64,000 bases of DNA, from NCBI GenBank assembly GCA_041392475.1, contig JAWKLZ010000002.1:1248501-1312500 (forward strand). The letters are read 5' to 3'. A program made the position numbers and the translations under genes. The notes under the pieces are model-generated. The model was not told the origin of the DNA, ran no database searches, and saw only the letters and a list, made by a program, of their open reading frames with translations. The number at the start of each line of letters is the position of its first letter. The stretch's first letter is position 1. Below, piece by piece: positions 8,321 through 18,138 of the stretch. Source of the stretch: Chitinophagales bacterium. Lineage in GTDB: Bacteria; Bacteroidota; Bacteroidia; Chitinophagales; UBA2359.

Positions 8321-9370
8321 TTAATTTGTCTTAGTCCACCCACCCTGCACATCCACAATAAAGTCAATCACCCCATCCATAAAAAAATCCTGTTCGTCCC
8401 ACATAGACAAATGACTACCATTGGCACAATAGAGAAAACGCCCATTTTGTACCAATTCGCTCATTTCCTTCATTTCTTCGGGGTTCATCGTGTCGTATTT
8501 GGCACCGACCATCAGCGTGGGAACGGTCAAGGTGTGTAAATCATCCCAAACACTCCAATGTTTGAGAATACCACCAGGAACAAATTCACTTGGCCCTTGC
8601 ATAAATTCATACACATGTTGGTTAACGTTTTTGAAACTACGAAGAATAGGTTCGGGCCAATCCTTTGAAGGCATTTGACAGATATGTTTGGTGTAGTATT
8701 CCTCAAATACGAGGTCTTGATAGATGGGATTGTGGTAGTCGCCTTTGTTTTCAAATAGTTCCAAAGAATCTATCAAGGATTGACGCATTTGGTTCCGCAA
8801 TTTGGAGTTATAGGCCTCATATTTGTCGAAATCGGCGGTCATATTGCAAATGATCAAACCTTTGAGGTTTTGCTGGTATTTTAGCGCATATTCCATTCCC
8901 AAAATACCGCCCCAAGAATTACCGAGCAGATAAAAATTGTCCTTGTTCAAGCCCAAAGCCACCCGCACCTGTTCGACTTCTTCTACAAAACGCTCTATCG
9001 TCCATAGGCTGTCGTCGTCAGGTTGGTCCGAATAGTGTGAACCGAGTTGGTCGTAGTGATAAAACTCGATTCCCGCTTTTGGGAAAAAACTCTCAAAACA
9101 CTCCATGTATTCATGTGTCAAAGCAGGACCGCCATGCAAAATCAAGACCTTCATCGGGCTATTCCCAAATCGTTTTGTCCAAACCTTGTAACCTTCCTTC
9201 AATTCAATCATTTGTACACCAGCAGCTTGAAAATCGGTAGGTGTTTTGAAGTCGAGATAGTCACAGTTTTGTTCGGCTACGGATTCTTCTTTTACTGCAG
9301 GTTGTTGTTCACAAGAATGAAACAGCAGCGAGAAAAAACTGAGGAGAAATAAAATAGATTTGTGGTTCAT
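8321..9370 (-). CDS. Proline-iminopeptidase-like alpha/beta hydrolase, lipoprotein
   Basis: The 349-residue protein starts at the ATG at 9370, where a lipoprotein signal begins (hydrophobic stretch, then LFHSC with Cys20). A longer frame upstream to 9580 is non-coding in character. The body is an S33-type alpha/beta hydrolase with the oxyanion motif HGGP at 79-82, nucleophile Ser152 in GNSWGG, Asp in the GAKYDTMNP block and His in NGSHLSMWD. Family members cleave N-terminal proline from peptides. The lipid anchor puts this enzyme in the periplasm or on a membrane face, which suggests peptide scavenging. It stands alone on the minus strand, convergent with tRNA-Thr. Confidence 0.85.
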   Translation of the reverse strand: MNHKSILFLLSFFSLLFHSCEQQPAVKEESVAEQNCDYLDFKTPTDFQAAGVQMIELKEGYKVWTKRFGNSPMKVLILHGGPALTHEYMECFESFFPKAGIEFYHYDQLGSHYSDQPDDDSLWTIERFVEEVEQVRVALGLNKDNFYLLGNSWGGILGMEYALKYQQNLKGLIICNMTADFDKYEAYNSKLRNQMRQSLIDSLELFENKGDYHNPIYQDLVFEEYYTKHICQMPSKDWPEPILRSFKNVNQHVYEFMQGPSEFVPGGILKHWSVWDDLHTLTVPTLMVGAKYDTMNPEEMKEMSELVQNGRFLYCANGSHLSMWDEQDFFMDGVIDFIVDVQGGWTKTN

Positions 9371-9700
9371 ATTGAAGGTATTTTTTGAAGCATTTGATAG
9401 ACTTACAATAATAAGAAAAAAACAGTTGTTTGACAATTTTTGTAGAGTCCATAAATACCTCTTTAGTTTCGTTTCGTAAAAAATTAATCTTCCAATAAAA
9501 TGCCGAAGTCTCATTTCACAATATTTGCCAAAGAACCGAAAAAGATGCGATTTCTTGTCAAAATCTTTAGAAAAAACCAATAATTCCCCCCTTTATGATA
9601 ATAAAATTGGAACTTCAATAGACCACACCTTGTTGAATACTAAAAAAGTCTTACCTTTATTTAGTTATATCTATCTCTCTACAAAAGGAGCAAAAACTCC
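9371..9700. other. 330-bp divergent intergenic region
   Basis: This gap separates the minus-strand aminopeptidase from the plus-strand nuclease and must hold both promoters. I see a candidate for the nuclease near its right end but no clear -7 element for the aminopeptidase. No RNA gene or repeat is evident. Confidence 0.5.
9630..9659 (+). promoter_or_regulatory. Candidate promoter of the AddB-like nuclease gene
   Basis: TTG at 9630-9632, 19 bp, then TACCTTTA at 9652-9659, which matches 7 of 8 positions of TAnnTTTG. The gene starts about 40 bp downstream. Confidence 0.42.
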
Positions 9701-12700
9701 ATGAACACAGCATTTCTGAAATACATTGCCGATAATATTCCCTTCAATCCTCAAACAGATGATTTGCGGACATTGAAAGACCATTGCTTCGTGTTTCCGA
9801 CCAGAAGAGCAGGCGTTTACTTCAAAAAATACCTGACTGAGCGATTCCCCGATCAGTTTATTTGGAGTCCTTATGTGTTTAGCATCGTGGAGTTTACCCA
9901 GTTTCTATCCGACAAGGTGATACTCGACCCCGTAACGATGGTATTGGAACTTTACAAGATTTATCACCTTTACGAACCTGAAACCAAATTTGACAAGTTT
10001 TATCCCTGGGGACTATTGTTAATTAAAGACTTCGATGAGATAGACAAGTACATGGTGGACCACAAACAACTCTTTGCCAATCTGCGAGACATTCGCCAAA
10101 TGGATGAGTTTTTTGAGATGGAAGACGAACAGTTCGAGTTTTTGAAGCAGTTTTGGAATGTATTGAACAAAGAGCAAAACACCGATCTTGAATCCGAATT
10201 TATCCGAATTTGGGAAATATTGGGTGATGTTTATGAAGAATTTAAGGAAAATCTGTTGCAAAACAATGCCGCTTACGAAGGCATGGCACAGCGTGAAATC
10301 CTCGAAAAACTCAAAAACGGTAGCCTTCAATTGCCCTTCAGTCGGATTGTTTTTGCAGGCTTCAATGCCCTTTCAACCGCCGAAGAAACCTTGTTTGACT
10401 ACCTCAGTGACAAACCAATAGATGCCAAAATCTATTGGGACAGCGACGCTTACTACATGAGCAACTCCAAACAGGAGGCCAATAAATTCCTCAGTCGCTA
10501 CTACCAAAAGTGGAAAGACCATCCAAAACACGATTGGACACAGCAAACCGATTTTCGATTGGCTGCCAAGAATATACACATCATCGGGATTCCCCTCAAG
10601 GTTGGTCAAGCAAAATACACAGGTCAATTGCTGCAAGGTTTGGTCGAAGAAAAGAAGTTGGAAATAAGCGAATCAGCTTTGGTATTGGGAGATGAATCAC
10701 TGCTTTTTCCGATGCTCTATGCGCTGCCCAATGACATTGAGAATATCAACATTACGATGGGGTATCCCCTCAAAGACAGCCCATTGTATCGCCTCCTCGA
10801 AACACTGGTTCAATTGCAGAAAACGGCGTTGGTCACAGAGGCGGGAAGTGAGAAGCCGGAAGCGGGAAGCAGAGATGCTACCTCCAATACTTCAACTACG
10901 TCCACCGTTCCAAAAATCGCCTTTTACAGCAAGTTCATCCTCCAAATCATCAACAATCCTTATATCCAAGCATTTGACAAGGAAGGCATCAAACAATACA
11001 CGGATTACATTGAGTACAATAACCTGATTTACATCAACTCCGATAGCATTTTGCAGCGGTTGAAACACCCGATTTTTCGGAATATATTCACCAAAGCCAG
11101 CTTTTTCCTCGAACTTGTTGAGGTTTTCAATGATGTATTGGTGCGTCTATTCACCCGCATCAAAGAGGAGTTGGACAAAGAGGAAGACTTAAATTCCAAA
11201 ACCGAAGAAGTCACGGAGGAAGATAAAGGCAATTCTAAAAAAGCCGTTGAATTGGAGTTTATTTACCATACTTTACTGCAATTGAAAAAGTTGGAAGAAA
11301 CGCTACGAAAATACCGACAAACGGTGACGAATGATACTTTTTGGAAACTATTTCGTGAAGTGATTCAAACTGTGAAATTGCCGTTTACGGGTGAGCCATT
11401 GCAGGGACTTCAAATCATGGGTTTTTTGGAAACCAGAACTTTGGACTTTAAAAACATCTTTGCACTCGGCATCAATGAAGGGGCCATTCCATCAAGCAAA
11501 CCGCACCAAACTTTTATTCCCTTCAATCTTCGCAAGGGCTTCAAAATGCCCACTTTTCTAGACCAAGATGCTATTTATGCCTATCACTTTTACCACCTAT
11601 TGCAACGAGCTGAAAATGTGTATTTGATTTACAATACCGAAATTGGCGATTTTGGTTCGGGTGAAAAAAGCCGTTTTCTACTGCAAATAGAACATGAGCT
11701 GGAACTGCTTGCGCCTGATATCAAGATTCAAAAACACATCATTGCTACTCCCCTGCAAAGTGGTGCGACTTCAAAAGAACCATTGGAAATTGCCAAAAAT
11801 GAGGCAATCATGGCAGAATTGAATCGTTTTATTGAAGAACATCCAGAAGCTAAAGAACATGGTCTTCGGCGATTTTCACCTTCTGCACTAAGCACTTACA
11901 TCACCTGTCCTGTGCAGTTTTACTTCAAACACATTGCGAACTTGTATGAATTGGAGTCTGTGAAAGAGGACATCACCAATCTCGTTTTTGGGAACATCCT
12001 CCACCACACTATTGAGTTTACTTACAATGATTTTATCTACCAACGCATCCGCCAAAAAAATTTATTAGACCGCAATAAGGTCTTGCATACGCTTCACAAA
12101 CAGTTGGTGGTAAAGCAGTTTTACAGCCAAGTTTTTCGTAGCGACCAATTGGAGAAGCACAAAGATCACTTAAATCAAATAGCTCCTGACCTTGACCTGT
12201 GGTTAACGGATACGCTTCAAAAAATCAATAGCCAAGAAAGAAAATCCTTGGAACAAAAACTCAATCAGGACTTCAAACAATACCACATTACCCAACAACA
12301 GTGGAAACGCAAACTTCAACGACAAGCAAAACGCAGCATTGTCAGAGAATTTATGCACGAAGACCCAAATTTGGCAATGTTGCAGCCCGAAGATATCAAG
12401 GCTTTAAGGCTGAATGAAAAGGAATTGAAGCGAAAACTGGATGAAGCTTTTAGCGAAAGCAATTTTGATTCGCAACATTTGCAGAAAGGCAAAAATCTTT
12501 TGCTGCAGAGGGTTATCATCAATTTGGTGAAAAAGATTTTGGGACATGATGAGAAGGATGCACCTTTTAAGATTGTAGGTTTGGAATCATCGGAGGTGAA
12601 GGTGACGCTGAATATCGGCAGTAAAACAGGGGTGGACGATGACCGTGAAGTGGCTTTGAAGGGGGTCATTGATAGGGTGGATGAAATCATATTGGAAGAC

Positions 12701-13117
12701 GGCAAGCCTGCTTTTCGGATTATTGATTATAAAACGGGAACTGTCGAATTTGTGTCGGCTACTGCTTATGGCAAGCCAGTTCCGATTGATGCTTATTTTC
12801 ACAAGTATTTTGACGATCCAAAATACAAAGCGGGGTTTCAGATTTATCTCTACAGCTATCTTTATTGGCGACAAGAGCGATCTTTGGGTGTAGAAAGACC
12901 TCGTATTTTGGCGGGTATTTATTCATTGAAGGAGGTGAATAAGGGGATTCGGTATTTGAGGGGTAAAAAACTGATTGACAACAAATTTTTTGAGGCTTTT
13001 GAAGTGAGATTGAAGGAGATGCTGCAAGAGATATTTGATGAAGAACAAGATTTTGTGCAAACGGATAAGGAGGATCGGTATAAGTTTTCTCCTTACAAGC
13101 GGTTGGTCAATTTTTGA
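9701..13117 (+). CDS. AddB/RecB-like PD-(D/E)XK nuclease family protein
   Basis: A 1,138-residue protein resembling the AddB/RexB subunit of bacterial double-strand-break resection complexes. The N-terminal part is a degenerate helicase-like region. The C-terminus is a RecB-type PD-(D/E)XK nuclease, with FSPSALSTYITCP near 725-737 and IIDYKTG near 1009 supplying the catalytic Asp and Lys. The four-cysteine iron-sulphur cluster of classical AddB is not apparent: the first Cys is present but no C-terminal cysteine cluster follows. No AddA-like helicase is adjacent, so the partner must lie elsewhere. Residues 380-392 are a low-complexity linker encoded by GC-rich repeats. recR follows 200 bp downstream, another recombination gene. 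Confidence 0.82.
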   Translation: MNTAFLKYIADNIPFNPQTDDLRTLKDHCFVFPTRRAGVYFKKYLTERFPDQFIWSPYVFSIVEFTQFLSDKVILDPVTMVLELYKIYHLYEPETKFDKFYPWGLLLIKDFDEIDKYMVDHKQLFANLRDIRQMDEFFEMEDEQFEFLKQFWNVLNKEQNTDLESEFIRIWEILGDVYEEFKENLLQNNAAYEGMAQREILEKLKNGSLQLPFSRIVFAGFNALSTAEETLFDYLSDKPIDAKIYWDSDAYYMSNSKQEANKFLSRYYQKWKDHPKHDWTQQTDFRLAAKNIHIIGIPLKVGQAKYTGQLLQGLVEEKKLEISESALVLGDESLLFPMLYALPNDIENINITMGYPLKDSPLYRLLETLVQLQKTALVTEAGSEKPEAGSRDATSNTSTTSTVPKIAFYSKFILQIINNPYIQAFDKEGIKQYTDYIEYNNLIYINSDSILQRLKHPIFRNIFTKASFFLELVEVFNDVLVRLFTRIKEELDKEEDLNSKTEEVTEEDKGNSKKAVELEFIYHTLLQLKKLEETLRKYRQTVTNDTFWKLFREVIQTVKLPFTGEPLQGLQIMGFLETRTLDFKNIFALGINEGAIPSSKPHQTFIPFNLRKGFKMPTFLDQDAIYAYHFYHLLQRAENVYLIYNTEIGDFGSGEKSRFLLQIEHELELLAPDIKIQKHIIATPLQSGATSKEPLEIAKNEAIMAELNRFIEEHPEAKEHGLRRFSPSALSTYITCPVQFYFKHIANLYELESVKEDITNLVFGNILHHTIEFTYNDFIYQRIRQKNLLDRNKVLHTLHKQLVVKQFYSQVFRSDQLEKHKDHLNQIAPDLDLWLTDTLQKINSQERKSLEQKLNQDFKQYHITQQQWKRKLQRQAKRSIVREFMHEDPNLAMLQPEDIKALRLNEKELKRKLDEAFSESNFDSQHLQKGKNLLLQRVIINLVKKILGHDEKDAPFKIVGLESSEVKVTLNIGSKTGVDDDREVALKGVIDRVDEIILEDGKPAFRIIDYKTGTVEFVSATAYGKPVPIDAYFHKYFDDPKYKAGFQIYLYSYLYWRQERSLGVERPRILAGIYSLKEVNKGIRYLRGKKLIDNKFFEAFEVRLKEMLQEIFDEEQDFVQTDKEDRYKFSPYKRLVNF
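10841..10877 (+). repeat. GC-rich short repeat inside the nuclease gene
   Basis: GCGGGAAG occurs at 10841-10848 and 10862-10869 (period 21) within a run of GAAG-type units. It encodes an in-frame, disordered-looking AGSEKPEAGSRD segment. The base composition is visibly richer in G than the surrounding gene. It resembles the GGAAG-type short repeats often seen between genes in Bacteroidota. Confidence 0.6.
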
Positions 13118-13271
13118 TGCACCAATTTTAGAGATAGAATAAAAAGATTATCATCCAGAAAAATACAATACTCTCCACAAGAACACTCTCCTTTCTAAGC
13201 ATTTTTTTGGGTAAGAAAGCACAGAAAGATATTTGGTGAAATAAAAATACGAACTTATCCAATTGTTTGTT

Positions 13272-13279
13272 TATTTTTG
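13272..13279 (+). promoter_or_regulatory. Candidate -7 element upstream of recR
   Basis: TATTTTTG fits TAnnTTTG and lies 40 bp before the recR start. No TTTG is visible at the expected -33 position. Confidence 0.42.
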
Positions 13280-13318
13280 AAAAATCAATCAGCAAAATTA
13301 AATACCTAAACATTCACT

Positions 13319-13939
13319 ATGAATTTTCCTTCAAAGCTAATTGAAGATGCTGTCAATGAGTTCACCAAATTACCTGGAATTGGCAAAAAAACAGCCTTGC
13401 GATTGGTACTTCATTTACTAAAAGAAGATACCAAAAATGTAGAGTTGTTTGGTCAAACAATTGTCAAGATGCGTCAGGATATTCAGTTTTGTCAAAAGTG
13501 CCACAACGTTTCTGACCACAGTGTTTGCAGTATTTGTTTGGATTTGAATCGAGATGGTTCTACCATTTGTGTGGTTGAAAATATGCGTGATGTGATTGCC
13601 ATTGAAGGTACGCATCAATACAGAGGACTTTACCACGTTTTGGGTGGAGTGATTTCCCCTATAGATGGCATTGGCCCCGATAATCTTCATATAAATTCAC
13701 TTGTTGATAGAGTAAAAAAAGGAGATGTCAAAGAAATCATCATGGCATTGAATCCTACAATGGAGGGAGATACGACTATTTTTTATATCTCTAAAAGACT
13801 ACGAGATGAAAAAATTCGTATTACTTCAATAGCCAGAGGAATTGCATTTGGAGGTGAGTTGGAATATGTGGACGAACTTACATTGGCTCGTTCAATTGCG
13901 ACTCGATTACCTTATGAAAATTATTTGATGAATCATTGA
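13319..13939 (+). CDS. recR: Recombination mediator RecR
   Basis: A 206-residue RecR, the DNA-clamp protein that works with RecO (and RecF) to load RecA on gapped DNA. It has the N-terminal helix-hairpin-helix LPGIGKKTALRL at 18-29, a C4 zinc finger (Cys58, Cys61, Cys70, Cys73), a Toprim domain starting CVVENMRDV, and the C-terminal Walker-B-like region. Length is normal. A candidate promoter lies just upstream, so it need not depend on the preceding nuclease gene. Confidence 0.96.
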   Translation: MNFPSKLIEDAVNEFTKLPGIGKKTALRLVLHLLKEDTKNVELFGQTIVKMRQDIQFCQKCHNVSDHSVCSICLDLNRDGSTICVVENMRDVIAIEGTHQYRGLYHVLGGVISPIDGIGPDNLHINSLVDRVKKGDVKEIIMALNPTMEGDTTIFYISKRLRDEKIRITSIARGIAFGGELEYVDELTLARSIATRLPYENYLMNH

Positions 13940-14006
13940 TGAATGAAAACCATGCACATAATTGATTTTCGTTTTTATATGATTAAATTAACTTAATGTA
14001 TTGCAA

Positions 14007-14789
14007 ATGGGACTTAAAGTAATCAATAAAGAACAATTTAGCTATATTGAAGAAGGGCAAGGTACTACCATTGTACTTTTGCATGGACTTTTGGGTTCTT
14101 TGACCAATTTTTTGAAGATCATTCCTCATTTTGCCAAAACCCATCGGCTTATACTGCCCATATTGCCTATTACCCAATTGCCTCTTCGTCAGACAAGCGT
14201 TGAAGGTCTAACCAATTATGTGATTGATTTTATCAATTATTTAGAATTGGATGACTTTATTTTGGTAGGCAATTCACTTGGAGGGCATTTAGCGGTAAAT
14301 TACCTCACAAAGTATTCCCACAAGGTTTCGGCATTGATACTTACAGGCAGTTCGGGTTTGTTTGAAAATACTTTTGGCACTTCTTTTCCCAAGCGAAAAG
14401 ACTATGAATTTATCAGACAAAAGACAGAATTTACATTTTACAGTCCTCAAACGGCAACAAAAGAACTGGTTGACAACGTTTTTGAGAATACGAGTAAACG
14501 TGAAAATGCTTTGCGGATTGTCATGTTGGCAAAATCTGCAATGCGTGAGAGCGTAGAAAATCTTCTTCCCAACATTACGGTTCCTACGTTGTTAGTATGG
14601 GGAAAACAAGATAGAATCACCCCACCATTTGTAGGAGAAGACTTCAAAAGGCTTATCCCTAATTCTGAACTGCATTTTATTGACGAATGTGGACACGCTC
14701 CTATGTTGGAACAACCATTGGATTTCAGTAGGATTATGCGTCAGTTTATCAATAAAGTATCGCACACTTCCGAAATCACGCAATTTTAA
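14007..14789 (+). CDS. Alpha/beta hydrolase
   Basis: A 260-residue cytoplasmic alpha/beta hydrolase. The ATG at 14007 is preferred over an in-frame TTG two codons earlier. It shows the LLHGLLGS oxyanion region near 25-31, nucleophile Ser90 in GNSLGG, Asp in VWGKQDRITPP and His in CGHAPMLEQP, so the triad is complete. The substrate cannot be told from sequence. It is followed after 6 bp by a CBS-domain gene, then a BamA-like gene and nadK. I recall hydrolase-CBS-nadK neighbourhoods being common in Bacteroidota. Confidence 0.85.
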   Translation: MGLKVINKEQFSYIEEGQGTTIVLLHGLLGSLTNFLKIIPHFAKTHRLILPILPITQLPLRQTSVEGLTNYVIDFINYLELDDFILVGNSLGGHLAVNYLTKYSHKVSALILTGSSGLFENTFGTSFPKRKDYEFIRQKTEFTFYSPQTATKELVDNVFENTSKRENALRIVMLAKSAMRESVENLLPNITVPTLLVWGKQDRITPPFVGEDFKRLIPNSELHFIDECGHAPMLEQPLDFSRIMRQFINKVSHTSEITQF

Positions 14790-14795
14790 TCGCTT

Positions 14796-15458
14796 ATGAT
14801 AGCCAAGAAATTAATCAACGATACGATACCTCCTTTGAAGCTAACCGATGACGGCGAAAAAGCCCTTTCTTGGATAGCGGAGTTCCATGTGCATCACCTT
14901 CCTGTGGTAGATGGGCAACACTATTTGGGCATCATTTCGGAATATACGATTTATGATACCAATGAAACGTCAAAGCCACTGTCAAGTTATGATTTCTCAG
15001 AAAAACCACCCAAGGTTCAAGAATACGATCATATCTATGAGGTGATGAAAATCATGAAAGCCAATCGACTGACGGTCATGCCTGTTGTGGATGAAGAGCA
15101 ACACTACCTCGGCTTGATTACCCTCGACACCATCACCGACTATCTCTCTCACGCTCAAGGCATGGAAGAACCTGGAGGAATTCTCATTTTGGAAATGCGA
15201 ACCAACGACTATGTACTCTCAGAAATCGCTCGTTTGGTCGAATCCAACGATGCCAAAATATTGAGTATGTACGTTACCACACATCAAAGCGGTGGTTCTA
15301 TGGACGTGACTCTCAAAATCAACAAGACCGACCTGACCAGCATTTTACCGACCTTCGAACGCTTCAATTATATGGTGAAAGCCTACTATCAAGAAGAAGA
15401 TTATTTGGAGGATGTACAAGAAAGATTGGATGAATTTATGAATTACCTGAATATTTAG
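14796..15458 (+). CDS. CBS-pair regulatory protein with ACT-like C-terminus
   Basis: This 220-residue protein has two CBS motifs (about 8-55, with HHLPVVDGQHYLGIISE, and about 78-122, with VMPVVDEEQHYLGLIT). An ACT-like domain follows at about 130-210, as in the AcuB family. CBS pairs bind adenine nucleotides and sense energy state. No catalytic domain is present, so it probably regulates a partner. It starts 6 bp after the hydrolase gene, which implies one transcript, and nadK downstream would give a nucleotide-metabolism theme. Confidence 0.82.
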   Translation: MIAKKLINDTIPPLKLTDDGEKALSWIAEFHVHHLPVVDGQHYLGIISEYTIYDTNETSKPLSSYDFSEKPPKVQEYDHIYEVMKIMKANRLTVMPVVDEEQHYLGLITLDTITDYLSHAQGMEEPGGILILEMRTNDYVLSEIARLVESNDAKILSMYVTTHQSGGSMDVTLKINKTDLTSILPTFERFNYMVKAYYQEEDYLEDVQERLDEFMNYLNI

Positions 15459-15560
15459 CTTGCTCTAAAACCTACATTTCGATAACTTTTTTATAATAGG
15501 ATAAAAATCAAATTACTAAGAAATTATTTTTATATCAATTAGTAAATTTTCAATTATTAT

Positions 15561-15568
15561 TAAGTTTG
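15561..15568 (+). promoter_or_regulatory. Candidate -7 element upstream of the BamA-like gene
   Basis: TAAGTTTG matches TAnnTTTG 90 bp before the gene start, in a 199-bp AT-rich gap. No clear -33 TTTG is seen. Confidence 0.38.
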
Positions 15569-15657
15569 ATTTTCAATTCTCTGTGAAATATGACCAAAAC
15601 GTAGGCTAAAAGTATCTCCTTTAATCTTTTCAATACTCTAACTAGCATTTCAGGCTC

Positions 15658-17124
15658 ATGAACAGGATTGTAACCCAAACCTATGGAATGTATCTAAAAA
15701 TAATTGGTTTCCTTTTTCTGTTTTTGCCTTTTTATCTTTCTGCAAATCAGTCCATTGATTTCACTTCAATGATTGCAGACAGCTCCATTACAGACTATGT
15801 AATCATCACCGATATCGCCATTTCAGGCAACAAACGCACCAAAGACCACATCATTTTTAGAGAGTTGGATTTTGCAGTAGGAGATACACTTCAAAGCGCA
15901 AAACTGACCGAAACCCTTGAAGAAAGCCGCAATCAGGTTTTTAACACGACTTTGTTCAATGACGTAAAAATTGAAGTAGGCGAACAAGAAGGTATTTTAG
16001 TCAAGTTGCACATTGCAGTCGAAGAACGTTGGTATGTGTTTCCTGTTCCCATATTTGAATTAACCGACCGCAATTTTAATGTTTGGTGGAAAGAATACAA
16101 CCGTGATTTGAGCCGAACCGAATATGGTCTAAGGTTTTACCACTACAACTTTAGGGGGCGCAAAGAATGGCTCAAAGCAACCGTTCAGTTTGGATTCACC
16201 AAAAAATACGAGCTGGAATACATCATGCCCTTCATTGACAAAGCCCGAAAAATTGGAGCGTATTACAAACTTTCCTACATCCTCAACCGAGAACTCCCCT
16301 TTCGGAACTTCAACAATAGTCCAGAATTTTACAAACACGAAGACGGCTTTCTTCAAAAACGCTTCAATGCCTCTATTGGCAGCAGCCTCCGCCCCAATAT
16401 TCACGGTTTCCACCGTTTGTATTTGGATTATTTGCACAACAGCATTGCAGACACGCTCGCCGCCTTGAATCCCGATTATTTTTTAGAAGGGCGCACCGAA
16501 CAGACATTTCTCCAGTTGATTTACAGCTATACCGTTGACCTCAGAGACATTGCAGCTTATCCACTGTCAGGCAGTTATTTAGATGTGCAATTCATACAAT
16601 CTGGCTTGGGCATTTTTGGAGATGTCAGCATGACTTCCTTCACTGCCAACTACTCTCAATACCTTTCTTTGGGCAACAATTTTTATGCCCTCGGCAATGT
16701 GAAAACCAAGTTCTCCTTTCCCAAACAACAGCCATTTTTCAATCAGCGTGGTCTGGGTTTTGGCTTGGACTATTTGCGAGGCTATGAGTTTTATGTCATT
16801 GATGGACAAAGCTATACCATGCTTCGCTCCGCATTGAAGTATCAATTACTCAAGACCAAATTCCGCAACCCTCTGTTCAAATCCGACCAATTTCGCACCA
16901 TTCCTTTAGCGATTTACCTCAAAACCTATGGAGAATTGGCTTACGTCAAAGACAATTACTATATGGATACCAACCCTTTAGCCAATCAATGGCTAAAAAG
17001 TGTAGGCGTAGGTGTGGATGTTTTCAGCTTCTACGATTTGGTAGCCAGCTTTGAATATACCCGCAATGGCTTGAAGGATTGGGGATTTTATGTATCTTTC
17101 GGTCTTAACTACGATGGAAGATGA
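15658..17124 (+). CDS. BamA/Omp85-like outer-membrane protein with one POTRA domain
   Basis: A 488-residue protein with a signal segment. The frame starts at 15658; an inner Met at 15688 would place the hydrophobic stretch right at the N-terminus. One POTRA-like domain lies at about 45-125 (YVIITDIAISGNKRTKDHIIFRE, the usual start of the fold). The rest alternates in beta-barrel fashion and ends GFYVSFGLNYDGR. It is about half the length of BamA, with one POTRA instead of five, so it is a paralogue, not the essential BamA. It probably inserts or exports a specific substrate. Its last 4 bp overlap nadK. Confidence 0.75.
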   Translation: MNRIVTQTYGMYLKIIGFLFLFLPFYLSANQSIDFTSMIADSSITDYVIITDIAISGNKRTKDHIIFRELDFAVGDTLQSAKLTETLEESRNQVFNTTLFNDVKIEVGEQEGILVKLHIAVEERWYVFPVPIFELTDRNFNVWWKEYNRDLSRTEYGLRFYHYNFRGRKEWLKATVQFGFTKKYELEYIMPFIDKARKIGAYYKLSYILNRELPFRNFNNSPEFYKHEDGFLQKRFNASIGSSLRPNIHGFHRLYLDYLHNSIADTLAALNPDYFLEGRTEQTFLQLIYSYTVDLRDIAAYPLSGSYLDVQFIQSGLGIFGDVSMTSFTANYSQYLSLGNNFYALGNVKTKFSFPKQQPFFNQRGLGFGLDYLRGYEFYVIDGQSYTMLRSALKYQLLKTKFRNPLFKSDQFRTIPLAIYLKTYGELAYVKDNYYMDTNPLANQWLKSVGVGVDVFSFYDLVASFEYTRNGLKDWGFYVSFGLNYDGR

Positions 17125-18002
17125 AAATTGGCATCTTTGGAAAACTTCTTAAACAGAGCGATCTCGATTTTGTAAAAGAATTGCTCGCCCTCCTACTCCA
17201 ACGAAAACACGAGTTGTGGGTACACCATTCCTATTTCCTTCAATTGGAGGAACAACAACTTTCCGCTCACCTTCACAGTTTTGAGGATGCAGATGTAAGG
17301 GTGGGTTTTTTGGATTGTTTGTTTAGCATTGGCGGTGATGGCACTTTGCTGCATACCATACGTTTTATCAAAGATTCGGGTATTCCCATTTTGGGGGTCA
17401 ATATCGGGCGTTTGGGCTTTTTGACGGGTGTAGTGAAAGGACGTGTAAGCGAAGCTATTGAAGCATTGGAGAAAGGCAATTATCTGCTTGACCATCGTTC
17501 GCTCTTGCAATTGACCAGCAATCATCCTATTTTTGAAGATGCTCCTTTTGCGCTCAACGAACTGACCATCCAAAAAAAGGAAACCTCTTCGATGGTCACA
17601 ATTCATACCTATGTGAATGGAGAGTTTTTGAATTCTTTTTGGGCAGACGGTTTGATATTGGCTACTCCAACAGGTTCAACGGCTTATGCCCTAAGCGTTG
17701 GCGGGCCTATCATCGCTCCTACTTCCAAAACACTACTGCTTGCGCCCATCTCCCCCCACAATTTAACTGTCCGTCCGATTGTGATTTCCGATAATTCTAC
17801 GGTGACTTTCCAAATTGAAGGACGAGCCGAACACTATTTTTGCACCCTAGATTCGCAGTCTGTCACCATTGATAGCAGCTATGAATTGACGATTCGCAAA
17901 GCAGAGTTTACTATTTCGCTAATTCGTTTTGAATGGAGCAGTTTTTACCAAACCATTCGGAGTAAGCTGATGTGGGGGGTAGATACGAGGCAGGAAATAT
18001 AG
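17121..18002 (+). CDS. nadK: NAD kinase
   Basis: A 293-residue NAD kinase that makes NADP from NAD and ATP. It has the GGDGT motif at 71-75, the NIGRLGFLTG block, the NE[L/V]-type block NELTIQKK and the glycine-rich TPTGSTAYALSVGGPI block. Length is typical. Its ATG overlaps the stop of the BamA-like gene (ATGA), indicating translational coupling. The regulatory CBS gene sits two genes upstream. Confidence 0.95.
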   Translation: MKIGIFGKLLKQSDLDFVKELLALLLQRKHELWVHHSYFLQLEEQQLSAHLHSFEDADVRVGFLDCLFSIGGDGTLLHTIRFIKDSGIPILGVNIGRLGFLTGVVKGRVSEAIEALEKGNYLLDHRSLLQLTSNHPIFEDAPFALNELTIQKKETSSMVTIHTYVNGEFLNSFWADGLILATPTGSTAYALSVGGPIIAPTSKTLLLAPISPHNLTVRPIVISDNSTVTFQIEGRAEHYFCTLDSQSVTIDSSYELTIRKAEFTISLIRFEWSSFYQTIRSKLMWGVDTRQEI

Positions 18003-18138
18003 TACAGTGATTAGTAAATTAGTGACTGGTGATTGGTTTTCAAAACTATTAATTGTCAGTTCTTTCGTCCAAAGTCCAAAAACCATACTTCCTTATCTTT
18101 TGTTTAACAACTATCTTTTCTTGTGAAAACCCTTAGTC

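Noticed and set aside
8173..8367. Minus-strand 64-residue frame ending in SNPRPADYKSAALAS
   Set aside because: It is a known artefact: the antisense of a tRNA gene translated in one frame.
18003..18138. GTGATTAGT-like near-repeats after nadK, considered as a mobile-element edge
   Set aside because: Units are short and degenerate, with no inverted ends or transposase; they look like ordinary low-complexity spacer.
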